Below are positions 32,996-44,129 of a DNA stretch of 64,000 bases, piece by piece; the stretch's first letter is position 1; each line of letters begins with the position of its first letter. The notes under the pieces were generated by a model that was not told the DNA's origin, searched no databases, and saw nothing but the letters and a program-made list of their open reading frames with translations. The DNA is from Manihot esculenta. Its lineage: Eukaryota; Streptophyta; Magnoliopsida; Malpighiales; Euphorbiaceae. A program made the translations under genes and the position numbers. The stretch lies in the NCBI RefSeq assembly GCF_001659605.2, contig NC_035174.2, forward strand, positions 18,948,009 to 19,012,008, read 5' to 3'.

Positions 32996-35289
32996 TGTAA
33001 TACCCGGCTAAACCCGGCATCGGAATTCTTACCGTCCGGTGGGATTCAAGGATGTCAGAGGTTTCCTGAGGGTAGAGTGAAGGTTTTCTAAAATGTTTTA
33101 AAGTATTTTAACGGTTTGATTAGGAAATAGTTGAGTTTTAGGGAGAAATGGCCAAAGGAGTTTCTGTCATGTTCGGCCCCCGAATGTTAAGTTCGGCCGC
33201 CGAAAGTGCCCAATGTTCGGCCCCCGAAGTTTATGTTCGGCCCCCGAAGGTTGCATGGTTTTGCATGTAGTTTCGGCAGCCGAAGCTGAGGTGGTCGGTT
33301 AAGCTGTGCACACTCCTCAGTCCGTGATTTGGACAGGTGTTCACCTCCAGATCATGACCAGAGGTTAGGCCACGTTTCTCCTGACTCATCTGCAAGTTTT
33401 TAATCAGCCTATGCAGAGGGTTGATCATTTGCAAAAGGTTTTGAACGTTTTGGAGAGAAAAGAAGAGTTGTGAGGGTTTGAAGCTTTGGAGGAGGAGTTG
33501 CTGAGTTTGGTTGTTCCTCTTCTGATTTCAGGAGGTAAGGGAAGTCTTTAAGTTTGTTTTAATGGTTTTTTAATAGCTTTTTAAAGAGGTTATGGGAGTT
33601 TTGTAGAGTTGCATGCTTAGGTTAGTTTTGATGAGTTTATGGAGAAGTTTGATTATGTGTTATGAGTGTTGTTTGTTGGGGTTGATAGGTAGTTTTGGAC
33701 CCCTTTGGAGCATATACTTGAGTATATGTAAGTTGAGGTTTGGAGTTATGCATGTTTAGAGAGGAGGAAAAGATGGAGGAGCTAGGTTGCGGGAGAAGCT
33801 GAGTTCTTGAAGAACTCAGGTTCGGCAGCCGAAGAAGGATTCGGCCGCCGAACCCCTTGCATGGTGGCTTAGACTGCCACAGCTTGCCCCTGAGTACCTT
33901 GAGGTTCGGCTCTGTTTAGGGGTTTCGGCCTCCGAAAGTAGCCCCCGAAAGGGTTCGGCCGCCGAAAGAGGATATTCGGCCGCCGAAGGTACTTGAGTTT
34001 CGGCTCTGTTCAGGACATTCGGCCGCCGAACCTGCCGCCGAATGTGTTCTGTCCAGCCTTCTTTTGCATGCTTTGTGTGATTGTTTTTAGAGGGTCAGAA
34101 GGGATTATGGGGGATTGTTTAAGAGTTGATACGAGTATGTTTGACACCTCATTCGAGTCCATTTGTGTAGGATTGGACCCGACAGGTCAGGGAGGTCGTC
34201 AGGATTAGCAGTTGCAGCGTCAGTCAGGTTTCTGCTTGAGGAGCCGAGGTGAGTAGAACTAAACTTAATATTTTATATTAAAGTAACAGAATGCTTGTTA
34301 GCATAGTTCATGCATCATGGATGCCATGATATATCTTAGGGTGATTGCATTAGAATCACGAATATGGTGCATTGCATTTCCATTGTTTATGAGGATTGGA
34401 CCAAGGCGACATCAATAGCCCGTCGAGGGAGTTTTGAGGTCATGTCTAATCCAAGATGTGGAATGTTTGAGTTGTGATGCATGTTCATATCAAATGCGTA
34501 TGAATGAACTGTTTTCAGTGTTTCTACTCACTGGGCTTTATAGCTCATCCCTTTCCCTTAATCCCAGTTTTGCAGGGACAAGGTTAGCTGGGAAGGTTAG
34601 AAGCAGCAGGGTATTGGCTACAGTACTGCTTGTGTAATAGAGTAATGGACATGATGTAAATTAAAGAGATATTTGTTACCGATGTATAGATGATCAGTTA
34701 AGGTGCTTATGGATTAGTATGTGCTTTGCCTATAGTATTTCATCCCTTGTATATGCATGTATCCTGTTTTCAGTTTCTTGATGAGAAATGAGTCAAACCA
34801 GGCTTAATAAATGTTGTGTTTCGAAAACCCAGTGAATTATAACTGTGAGGGAAGACAGGGTTTAATTCCCTTGACCCAAGACCAGTGCAGAGGGAAGACC
34901 AGGTTTGATTCCTGTGACCCATAGAGAGGCCAATAGAGAAGACCAGGTTTGATTCCTGTGACTCTATGGTAGCCAAGTTAACTTATGATATGCTGACCCT
35001 TCAGGGTGGGTTCTATGGCACAGCGCATAGTGCATGGAGGTTACTTGGTAACGTGTCACTGGTGTATTACAGATAGCCCTAAGGGCTATTTCAGATTAGT
35101 ATATCTGAGTGGTTTTTAAGTTAAGTCTGGTAGTCTGTCAGAAAAGTTTTCCAGTGGTTGGATCATGTATGGGATATTTGGAGTTCAGGTTAGGCTTACT
35201 ACGGGTCTAGGCGGCCTTAAGCCGATCTGGATCCTAGTGCCGAGCGGTTCGGGCCGTTACAGAGAGGTACCGGTTTCTGGGCTGTTACA
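32996..35289 (+). repeat. Element B 3' LTR
   Basis: Exactly as long as the 5' LTR (2294 bp), with about seven single-base differences that I could spot (for example GGGATTCAAGG against GGGATTTAAGG near the start, and GGTTTCTGGG against GGTTTCCGGG near the end). Confidence 0.93.
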
Positions 35290-37532
35290 ACTTCGGTATC
35301 GGAATTCCTATCGTCCGGTGAAATCTCGGATGTCGGAAGCCTCTAGTAGGGTAGAAACATGTTTTCATAAAATGTTTTAATGTATTTCATGGTTTTAAGT
35401 AAAAAGGAGATGAGTTTTTGCATGAAAACAACCTTGGAGGAAAACTTAGGTTCGGCCGCCGAACATGCATGCGCTTCGGGTGTGCCTTAGGCCCCCGAAA
35501 GCATAAGTGAGGGAAGTCCATGTTCTGCCGCCGAACCTCAAGTTCAGCCGCCGAACATGGCATGCATGCGGAGGCACTTTCGGCTCCCGAACGTGGCCTG
35601 GCCAGCCACCTATAAAGGGGTCCCTTAGCCGAAAACGGGCGAGCTTTTTCCCCATTTTCGGCCAAGGTGAGCTCTCCGCCATCCCTCACCGGTTTTGAGC
35701 TCCTTCCTTCAAATCTTTCTCGATTTTCATTTGTTTTACCCTTGTTTTGAAGATTTTGAGCTTTTGAGCAAGTTTTGGAGCTTGGAGGTTCAAGGAACTC
35801 TCTCTCTCCCATTTTCCGAGCTAGGGTCGTTCACCTCTCGATCTTCAAGAGGTAAGGGTCGATCTTGAGCTTATGGCATGTTTTAAGTAAGTTTTAAGTA
35901 AGTTTTAAGTAGATCTATGGGGTAGAATGCATGTTTAGCCTCATGGTTAGGTTTATGGGTTTAATATGTGTTTATGAACAATGTGAGTTGTTTGATGTGT
36001 TGTAGTTGGGGTTTTTGATGGTTTGAAGCCCCTAGGAGCTTGTATGCTTGTTTGTGTTTGATTGGGAATGTTGTAGAATAGGTTTATGCATGTTTGGAAA
36101 GTTGGAGAGGAAAATGTGCATGAGGAACCAAGTTTCTGCCCTTTGGCAGAAACCAGGTTCGGCAGCCGAAGGACTTTCGGCCGCTGAACCTGCCTGGGAG
36201 GCCAGCCTTTCGGCTGCCTAAGCCTGCCCCCGAAAGAGGACTTTCGTCTCTGTCTGGGAGTTTCGGCCGCCGAAGGAGCCGCCGAACCTGCCTGACTTTC
36301 GGCTCTGGAGGGACTTTCGGCCTCCGAAAGAGCCCTGTCCAGCCTTCCTTTGCATGTTTTTGCATGGATGTTTTGAGGAGTTTTAGAGGATTTTGGGGGA
36401 TGTTTTTAGAGTTATGTTCTGGTTGTTTGGTCCCTCATTTGAGTCCACCTGTGTAGATTCGGACCCGAGGAACCGAGGACCCTAGGAGTGAGTCAGCTGC
36501 TCCAGTGTCTGGTCAGAGCTATCCAGAGGTGAGTAGAATAAACCTTTACGTTTTAAAGTAAATCAATTGTAAAGTTTTGAGCATATTCATGCATCAGGAA
36601 TGCCATGTGATGATTTAGGTTGTTTGCATTAGAATTCACGAATATGTTGCATTGCATATTTTAATGTTGATGTGGATGAATGTTGGATGATCCATAGCCC
36701 TCGATCTATGATGTGACGATGTGATATGTACGGTACGGAATGTAAGACCAGTGGGACCCATTCTACGTTCGCTGGCACTATGTAAGAGAAAGACCAGGAC
36801 CCATTCTACGTTCTGGCACAGTTGGACTGTCATGTTATGCTATGTAAGAGAAAGACCAGGCCCCATTCTACGTTCTGGCACAGTTGGACTATGTACAGGG
36901 CTATTAGTGACAAGTTCATCCTTGATGTGATTAGCTGTGATGTGATGCATTCCATGTTATCATATGTTTTAAATGTTTTATTATTCTGCTCACTGGGCTC
37001 TAGTAGCTCACCCCTCTCCTAAATTCCCCAGGTTTGCAGGTACAGGGTAGACCAGGAGGTCCGCAAGAGTAATGAAGTCGTGTGTATGTAATAGATAGTG
37101 TGGACATGATAAATGTATTTGATGTTATGTAAAAGTACAGTTTAGACATGTAATGTAATGAGGCTTATGGATGATAGAGGTGTGCTTGACCATAGAATGT
37201 TGTTATCCCTTTAATACATGATCTTAGATATTTTATGATGTTTATGTAAACCAACTCAACATATGTAGTATCGCCCGTTGGGGCATTGATGAGATCCCAC
37301 AGAGGGGTCAAAGCTTATGATTATGTCTATGTTCAGTGCATGCACAGGTTGAGTTTGGTGTATTAAAGAATGTATGAAAGAAAAGTTTTAATTTTTATGT
37401 ATGTTGTTGATCATGTATGGGATTAAACAGGTTTACAGGTTGCATGTCAGGCTTGCTACGGTTCCCGGCGGCCTTAAGCCGACCTGGATCCTAGCGCCGG
37501 TAGCGGTCCGATTTTTGGGTCGTTACAGGTGG

Positions 37533-38193
37533 AGGTTTTGTATAGATTATCACAAATTAAATATATCCACTAGAAAATATCATTTTCTACTTCCATTTAT
37601 TGATCAGATGCTTGAGTGTCTAGCTAGAAAATCTCATTATTGTCATCTTGATGGATATTCGAGTTTTCATCAAATTCCTTTGGCACTCGAAGACTAAGAG
37701 AAGACTGCTTTCACCTGTCTATTTGGCATCTTTGCTTACCAATGAATCCCATTTAGGCTTTGCAATGCACCAGCCACATTTCAGTGATGTATGGTTAGTA
37801 TGTTTTCAGATTTTGTAGAGGATATCATAGAAGTCTTCATGGATGATTTAACCATATATGGTGACTCCTTTGATGAAAGCTTAGCTAACCTTGAAAAAGT
37901 TCTTAAAAGGTGTTTGGAATCCGATTTGGTGTTAAATTATGAGAAATGCCATTTTATGGTAGATCGAAGGCTAATCTTGGGACACATTATGCTAAAAAGG
38001 GGAATTAAAATTGATAATGTGTCCCATTATCTTACCCCATTAATGTGCAAAAAATTCGTTCCTTCCTTGGACATGTAGACTTTTTCCGAAGATTTATTAA
38101 GAATTTCTTAAAAATAGCTCAGCCATTCTACAGGTTATTACAACAGGATGTTGAGTTTACTTTTGATGATTCTTGCAAAAAGGCATTTGATGG
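37533..38193 (+). pseudogene. Element A RT core, between S2 and C
   Basis: Continues from 28195: RFCIDYHKLNISTRKYHF, PFIDQMLE, HLDGYSSFHQIP, CNAPATFQ and the catalytic FMDDLTIYG at about 37836-37862, then KCHFMVDRRLILGHI. Stops occur at about 37695, 37743, 37785 and 38076. The last sense (FDDSCKKAFDG) is the RT-RNase H connection, where C is inserted after GATGG (38189-38193). Confidence 0.85.
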
Positions 38194-38549
38194 TGTAATA
38201 CCCGGCTAGACTCCGGTATCGGAATTCCTACCGTCCGTTGGAATTTCGGATGTCGGAAGCCTCTAGTAGGGTAGAAGCATGTTTTCATAAAATATTTTAA
38301 TGTATTTCATGGTTTTAAGTAAAAAGGAAATGAGCTTTTGCATGAAAACAACCTTGGAGGAAAACTCAGGTTCGGCCGTCGAATCTCAAGTTCGGCCGCC
38401 GAACATGCATGCCTTCGGGAGCTCTTTTAGGCCCCCGAAAGCATAAGTGAGGGAAGTCCAGGTTCGGCCGCTGAACCTTATGTTCGGCCGCCGAACATGG
38501 CATGCATGCGGAGGCACTTTCGGCTCCCAAACGTGGCCTGGCCAGCCAC

Positions 38550-38558
38550 CTATAAAGG
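38550..38558 (+). promoter_or_regulatory. TATA box of C LTR
   Basis: CTATAAAGG, preceded by the block GGCCTGGCCAGCCAC that is conserved in S1, S2, C, D and (reversed) Y. S2 has the same site at 35610-35618, and D has TATAAAAGG at 45448-45456. Confidence 0.7.
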
Positions 38559-39169
38559 GTCCCTTAGCCGAAAACGGGCGAGTTTTTCTCCCCATTTTTG
38601 GCCAAGGTGAGCTCTCCGCCATCCCTCGCCGGTTTTGAGTTCTTTCCTTCAAATCTTTCTCGATTTTCATTAGTTTTACTCTTGTTTTGAAGATTTTGAG
38701 CATTTGAGCAAGTTTTGGAGCTTGAAGGTTCAAGGAACTCTCTCTCTCCCATTTTCCGAGCTAGGGTCGTTCACCTCTCGATCTTCAAGAGGTAAGGGTC
38801 GATCTTGAGCTTATGGCATGTTTTAAGTAAGTTTTAAGTAGATCTATGGGGTAGAATGCATGTTTAGCTCATGGTTAGGTTTATGGGTTTATGTTATGAT
38901 TTTGGACAATGTGAATGCTTGATGTGTTGTAGATGGGGTTTAAGTTAGTTTGAAGCCCCTAGGAGCTTGTATGCTTGAGTATGTATGTTGTAGATTAGGA
39001 GAAATGCATGTTTGGATGGTTTTGGGAGGCAAATGTGCATGAGGAACCAAGTTTCTGCCCTTTGGCAGAAACCAGGTTCGGCAGCCGAAGGACTTTCGAC
39101 CGCCGAACCTGCCTGGGAGGCAAGCCTTTCGGCTGCCAAAGCCTGCCCCCGAAAGAGGACTTTCATCTC

Positions 39170-39325
39170 TGGAGGGCAGTTTCGGCCGCCGAAAGTGCCG
39201 CCGAACATGCATGAGTTTCGTCTCTGTCTGGGAGTTTCGGCCGCCGAAGGTGCCGCCGAACCTGCCTGACTTTCGGCTCTGGAGGGACTTTCGGCCGCCG
39301 AACCTGCCGCCGAAAGTGCCCTGTC
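39170..39325 (+). repeat. 55-bp palindrome-containing tandem repeat in C LTR
   Basis: About three units with TTTCGGCCGCCGAA followed by a GCCGCCGAA core, matching the cleaner 55-bp array of D at 46069-46230. Confidence 0.75.
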
Positions 39326-40517
39326 CAACCTTCCTTTGCATGTTTTTCTATGATTGTTTCATGATGTTTTAGGGGATTTTTGGGGAGTAGTTTAGAGTTA
39401 TGTTCATGTATGTTTGGTCCCTCATTTGAGTCCACCTGTGTAGGTTCGGACCCGAGGAACCGAGGACCCCAGCAGTGAGTCAGCTGCTCCAGTGTCTGGT
39501 CAGAGCTATCCAGAGGTGAGTGGAATAATCTATTACGTTTTTAAAGCAAATAAATGGACATTTTAGCATAATTCACGCATCATTAATGCCATGAGATATA
39601 CTAGGTTATTGCACTAGAATTCACGAAGATGTTGCATTGCATACTCTACTGTTGTTGTTATGGATGAATGTTGGATGATCCATAGCCCTCGATCTATGAT
39701 GTGACGATGTGATATGTACGGTATGGAATGTAAGACCAGTAGGACCCATTCTACGTTCGCTGGCACTATGTAAGAGAAAGACCAGGACCCATTCTACGTT
39801 CTGGCACATTGGAATGTTATGTTATGCCATGTAAGAGAAAGACCAAGACTCATTCTACGTTCTGGCACAGTTGGACTATGTAGAGGACTATTGGTGACAA
39901 CTTCATCCTTGATGTGATTAGCTGTGATGTGATGTGATGCATTCCATGTTATCATATGTTTTGAATGTTTTATTATTCTGCTCACTGGGCTCTAGTAGCT
40001 CACCCCTCTCCCTAATTCCCCAGGTTTGCAGGTACAGGGTAGACCAGGAGGTCCGCAAGAGTAATGAAGTCATGTGTTTGTAGTAGATAGAGTGTGGACA
40101 TGATAAATTGTAAAATGATGTAAAGTTATGAATAGTAATGTATGTAATGATATTGAGGATTAGAGATTGTGCTTGACCCAATGTGTAAGGTATCCCTTTT
40201 TATACATGATCTTAGATATTTTGTGATGTTTATGTAAACCAACTCAACATATGTTGTATTGCCCATTGGGGCATTGATGAGATCCCACAGAGGGGTCATG
40301 GTTATGATTATGACTATGTTCAGTGCTTGCACAGGTTGACTTTGGTGTATGATAGAATGTATGAAAGAAAAGTTTTAATTTTTATGTATGTTGTCGATCA
40401 TTTATGGGATTAATTAGGTTCACAGGATGTATGTTAGGCTTGCTACGGGTCCCGGCGGCCTTAAGCCGACCTGGATCCTAGCGCCGGTAGCGGTCCGATT
40501 TTTGGGTCGTTACAGAA

Positions 40518-40529
40518 TGGTATCAGAGC
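40518..40529 (+). promoter_or_regulatory. Primer-binding site (tRNA-iMet), element C
   Basis: TGGTATCAGAGC, three bases after the LTR end (40514). Confidence 0.93.
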
Positions 40530-40731
40530 CCTAGGTTCATAGGATCGGACCTAGAGTGTCGGGCTCATAGATGTTCTAGAAGGTCAAGCACAATAGGAAG
40601 ATCATGTCCACTAGGATAGGGTGTTGAGTCCTGTCTTGTATGATGATGTGAAATGCCATGATTATATACATGTGCATTGATGCTATGATATGAATGATAT
40701 ATATGTGATGTGGTGTTTTTCAGAAAACAGG

Positions 40732-42329
40732 ATGAGAGGAACCCGTCGATCTGCAAGATTGACTGGAGTACCACCTGAGGATGAGGGCACGAGCGCCCGT
40801 CCTCCTGCATTGCCTAGGGCAATGTCATGTAGATCAAACAGAGAAAGAGTGTCAAGGGACCCTAGAAGGTCTTTTGATGCTAGCAGAAGGGGGACTGATA
40901 GAGGAGGAAGTTCTTCAGATGTGAGGGAGGTTATGGAAGAGGAACAGAGGAGGGATGGGAATCTGGATGTCAGCATGGCGGAAGAAGGGACAGGGGAGTC
41001 ACAAGGAGGCGCTCAGGCCTCGGGGTATGGTTTTCCACCCCATTATCCACCCTTCCCACAGGGTTCAGGGTATCCGATGGGAGGCACATCGGATTACTCT
41101 AGCTTTAACCCCTACCCTACCTACATGCCTTATCCACCTTTCTATCCACCTTACACACAGTACCCAGCTTATCCACCCTCACCCTTCTATCCTAACCCGG
41201 CAAACCCCATCTCGGGGAATGCTGCACCCCCACCTCCACCACCTACAGAACCAGCAACCCCAGTTACTCAACCTTCTAGACCTAGCTCAGCCGGTGGGAG
41301 CAAAGTGAAGATGACAGATTACCTTAAGCTGGATGCTCCCAAATACAAGTCAAGGGATGATCCCTTTGAGTACCTGAGAGTAGTGAAGACAATAACTGAT
41401 GAGCTAGGGGCAGATGACAGCAGGGCCATTCAGATGGCAGGGTTCACCTTAAAGTGCAAAAAGGCACGGGAATGGTTCAAGTGTTATGTGGACCCGAGAC
41501 TAGACGACATGACATGGGAGGAATTTGCGAATGAGTTCGCTGGATGGGCTTTTCCAGACAGTTCCAGAGAACTGAAGATGATTGAGTTTGAGTAGCTGAG
41601 GCAGACAGAACACATGAGTGTAGAGGAGTTGATGGATAAATTCTTGGAGCTATTGCATTTTTCAGGGCAAGCTCTAGATACAGATTCGAAGAAAGCCAAG
41701 AGATATGTTATGAAACTGCATTCTAGGTGCTCCTCTTTGATTCAGTCAGTTGAGAGGGAAAGTTTCCACACTGTGGTGGATATGGCTCGAAGGATGGAGG
41801 CTAGTGCTATCGTTGAGGGGTCAGTGAAGCAGTCAGTGACCCAGTCTTCAGGGGTTAAGACCCCAGGCAGAGGAGGGCCAGGTCTCTCTTCTCAGAGCTC
41901 AGGTAGCAAGAGGTGGAATAACACCACCAAGAAGCCGAAGAAGAACAAGTTTTGGAGTAAGTTGAAATTCGGTCTGGGATTAGGCGGTGGCTCGAGCTCA
42001 GGCTCAGATGGTACAGAATGCCTAAGGTGTGGGAGGCCACACAAGGGAGTGTGTCGAGCTGGGACTAATACATGTTTCAGATGTGGACAGGAGGGACACA
42101 TGGCTCGGGAGTGTCCTAGAGCACCTTTTATGGGCCAGCCCCAGCAGAAAGCTTCCGGTAGTGTGGCGCAGCCAGCAGCTCCAGCCACAACTCAGGGCAG
42201 TGGCAGAGGTAGAGGGAGAGGGGCAGCCTCTTCTTCTGGTTCCCGAGGTGAAGGTCCATCAGCTCCAGCCAGGATCTTCACCATGACACAGCAGGAGGCT
42301 AACACATCCAACACCGTGGTGTCAGGTAA
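40732..42329 (+). pseudogene. Element C gag (one in-frame stop, then cut by CACTA)
   Basis: Starts [12 protein letters not shown] at the ATG of 40732. A Y/P-rich N-terminal segment (about 100-190) is followed by the capsid core ([30 protein letters not shown]). A UAG at 41593-41595 replaces a Gln codon that is intact in D, E and Y. The same frame goes on through two zinc motifs, CLRCGRPHKGVC and [14 protein letters not shown] (about 42024-42112), to TSNTVVSG at 42326. It then runs into the CACTA element and the sense resumes at 44130. Confidence 0.88.
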
Positions 42330-44126
42330 CACTACAAGATTTTTCCGGATTAGTAACGGATTTTTCCGTTACTAATCAATGAAAAATCCGTTACTAACCA
42401 ATTTAGTAACGGATTAGTAACGGATTTACATCCGTTACTATGAACCTCGTTGCTAATGCAATAGTAACCGATTAGCAATCCGTTACTGATTTAGTAACGG
42501 ATTTAGTAACGGATTTATAATGAAATTTAGTAACGGATTTCAAATCCGTTACTAATTTAATAAAAATTAAAAATATATAAATAAATTGCATCCGTTACTA
42601 AATTTAGTAACGGATAGAAATCCGTTACTAATCCGTTACTAATTTGATAAAATAAAAAAAATATTTTAAATTTATATTCTGTTATTAAATCTATTGTTAA
42701 TTTTAAAAATTATTTTAAAAATTATATTAAATTATTAATTTATTTCATTTTTTAAATGGAATTAATTTATTTCATTATATTTTACATTAGATAATAATTT
42801 AATTATGGTAAACTATTAATTTTTTCATTGTATTTTATATTAAATATTAACTTTAATATTTTAAATTTTATTAATTTTATGAGAAAATTATTATAAAATT
42901 ACATGAGAAAATTTAAAAAAAGAAAAAAATGTGAGAGAATAGAAAAAATGAGATATAAAAGAGAAAATAACAAAAGAAAGAAAATAAAAGAAAATAATGA
43001 TAAAAATGAAGAGCAAATAAGAAAATAGGGAAAATTAAAGGAAATGAGAAAAAAGGAAGAAAAAATAGAAAAAAGAAAGAAAATGAGAGAAAGATGAAGA
43101 AAAAATGAAGAAAAATAAAGAGAAAATGAAGATATACAAAAGAATGTAAAAAAAAAGGTTAGAGTATATATATGAGAGAAAAGAAAGTGAATGAATGAAT
43201 AATGAAAGAAAAAGGAAGGGAAAATGATAGAAAGTGGAAGAGAAAATGAAAGAAAATAGAAGAAAATGAAAGAAAATATAAGAAAATGAAAGAAAAATAT
43301 ATGAGAGAAAATAAAATAAAAATCAAGTGATAAAAGGAAGATCAATAATGAAAGAAAATTGAAGAGAAAATTGAAGGAAATGAAAGAAAATTGAAGAGAA
43401 AATTGAAGGAAATGAAAGAAAATGAAAAAAAAAATGAAAAAAAAAATGGAGTTAATAATTAAGAAAAAAATAGATAAAGGAGAAATGAAGAAATGAGGAG
43501 AGAAGAGGAGAAAGAAAATGAATGAAATGAAGGGAAATAAAATGGGGAGAAAGAAAATGAATGAAGTAAAGGGAGATAAAATGGGTGAGTGTATAAATAT
43601 GCGAATTAGTAACGGATTTAGTAACGGATTTAATCCGTTACTAAATTTTAAAAAAAAACGCGGGCGAACTAAAATAAAAAGGCGGCATTATTCTCTAAAT
43701 TTTAGTAACGGATTTCTTAATCCGTTACTAATTTTTATATTAGTAACGGATTTAGTAACGGACTAAATCCGTTACTAAACTTAAAAAGAAAAATTGAAAT
43801 TTTAAAAAATAAAAAATCGATTTTTTTATTAAAAAAATAGTAACGGATTAAATCCGTTACTAAATCCGTTACTAATTATATAATATATTACATTCCGTTA
43901 TTAAATCCGTTACTATTTTATTTATTTATTTAGTAACCGATTTAGTAATAAATTTATTAACGGATTGAAATCCGTTACTAATTTTTAGCTAATTTAGTAA
44001 CGGATTTATAACGGATCTCAAAATCCGTTATTAAATTTATAAATAATTTTATTAATTAACAGATTTAGTAACGGATTGTTAATCCGTTACTAATATCCGT
44101 TACTATTCCGACAGATTTTTGTAGTG
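42330..44126. mobile_element. Non-autonomous CACTA (En/Spm-type) DNA transposon
   Basis: 1797 bp with ends CACTACAAGATTTTTCCGGA and TCCGACAGATTTTTGTAGTG (imperfect terminal inverted repeats starting CACTACAA), flanked by TAA on both sides (42327-42329, 44127-44129), the 3-bp duplication of this superfamily. Both subterminal regions are packed with direct and inverted copies of TAGTAACGGATT, likely transposase-binding units. The centre (about 42895-43600) is A/G-rich, and I see no transposase domain. Open frames in it are low-complexity only. Confidence 0.93.
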
Positions 44127-44129
44127 TAA

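Larger units (their letters stand above)
28217..35289 (+). mobile_element. Element B: non-autonomous Tekay-type LTR retrotransposon
   Basis: A complete LTR-PBS-internal-PPT-LTR structure, with perfect ACTTC duplications (28212-28216, 35290-35294), inserted 21 bp inside S2. Both LTRs are 2294 bp and differ at about seven positions by eye (about 0.3%). The internal region is only 2485 bp. It has a short gag frame without capsid core, a purine-rich block, protease/RT N-terminal remnants and then nothing resembling the RT catalytic core, RNase H or integrase. It must have moved with proteins supplied by a relative. Confidence 0.93.
28196..37527 (+). mobile_element. Solo LTR S2 (Tekay-type) in A's RT, itself split by element B
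   Basis: The LTR start (28196-28216, TGTAATACCCGGCTAGACTTC) and its remainder (35295-37527) flank element B. The outside is bounded by perfect GGTGG duplications (28191-28195, 37528-37532). With B removed, the LTR is about 2254 bp and no internal region exists, so it was a solo LTR before or after B landed. TATA CTATAAAGG is at 35610-35618. Palindromes are at 35452-35595 and 36155-36330. Tandem AGACCAGG...TTCTACG repeats are at about 36746-36885. Confidence 0.92.
20451..38193 (+). mobile_element. Element A: degenerate Athila-like Ty3/gypsy retrotransposon, 5' part, host of S1, P, S2/B and C
   Basis: Pieces in one order and orientation: 5' LTR end (21501), tRNA-Asp PBS (21507), gag (21556-26868), protease and RT (27060-28195, then 37533-38193). 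Each gap is an inserted element with its own target duplication, and the coding sense resumes across each. Gag (EDPYRHLKQFH, KLRAFPFSL, AKDWLYY), the protease region (LLGRPFLATART) and RT (CNAPATFQ, FMDDL) match the Athila lineage. Stops and frame breaks make it inactive. RNase H, integrase and the 3' LTR would lie past C, outside the window. The left limit is approximate. Confidence 0.8.
38194..40514 (+). repeat. Element C 5' LTR
   Basis: A 2321-bp LTR, TGTAATACCCGGCTAGACTC...GGGTCGTTACA. Promoter TATA CTATAAAGG is at 38550-38558, with palindromes just upstream (38370-38525) and downstream (39078-39320). Donor-like AG|GTAAG is at 38791/38792 and AG|GTGAGT at 39515/39516. Tandem AGACCAGGACCC...TTCTACG units are at about 39732-39870. 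Confidence 0.92.

Noticed and set aside
42899..43345. A 148-codon F/L/S-rich frame that looks like a membrane protein
   Set aside because: It is the complement of the A/G-rich core of the CACTA element; simple sequence gives Phe, Ser and Leu codons.
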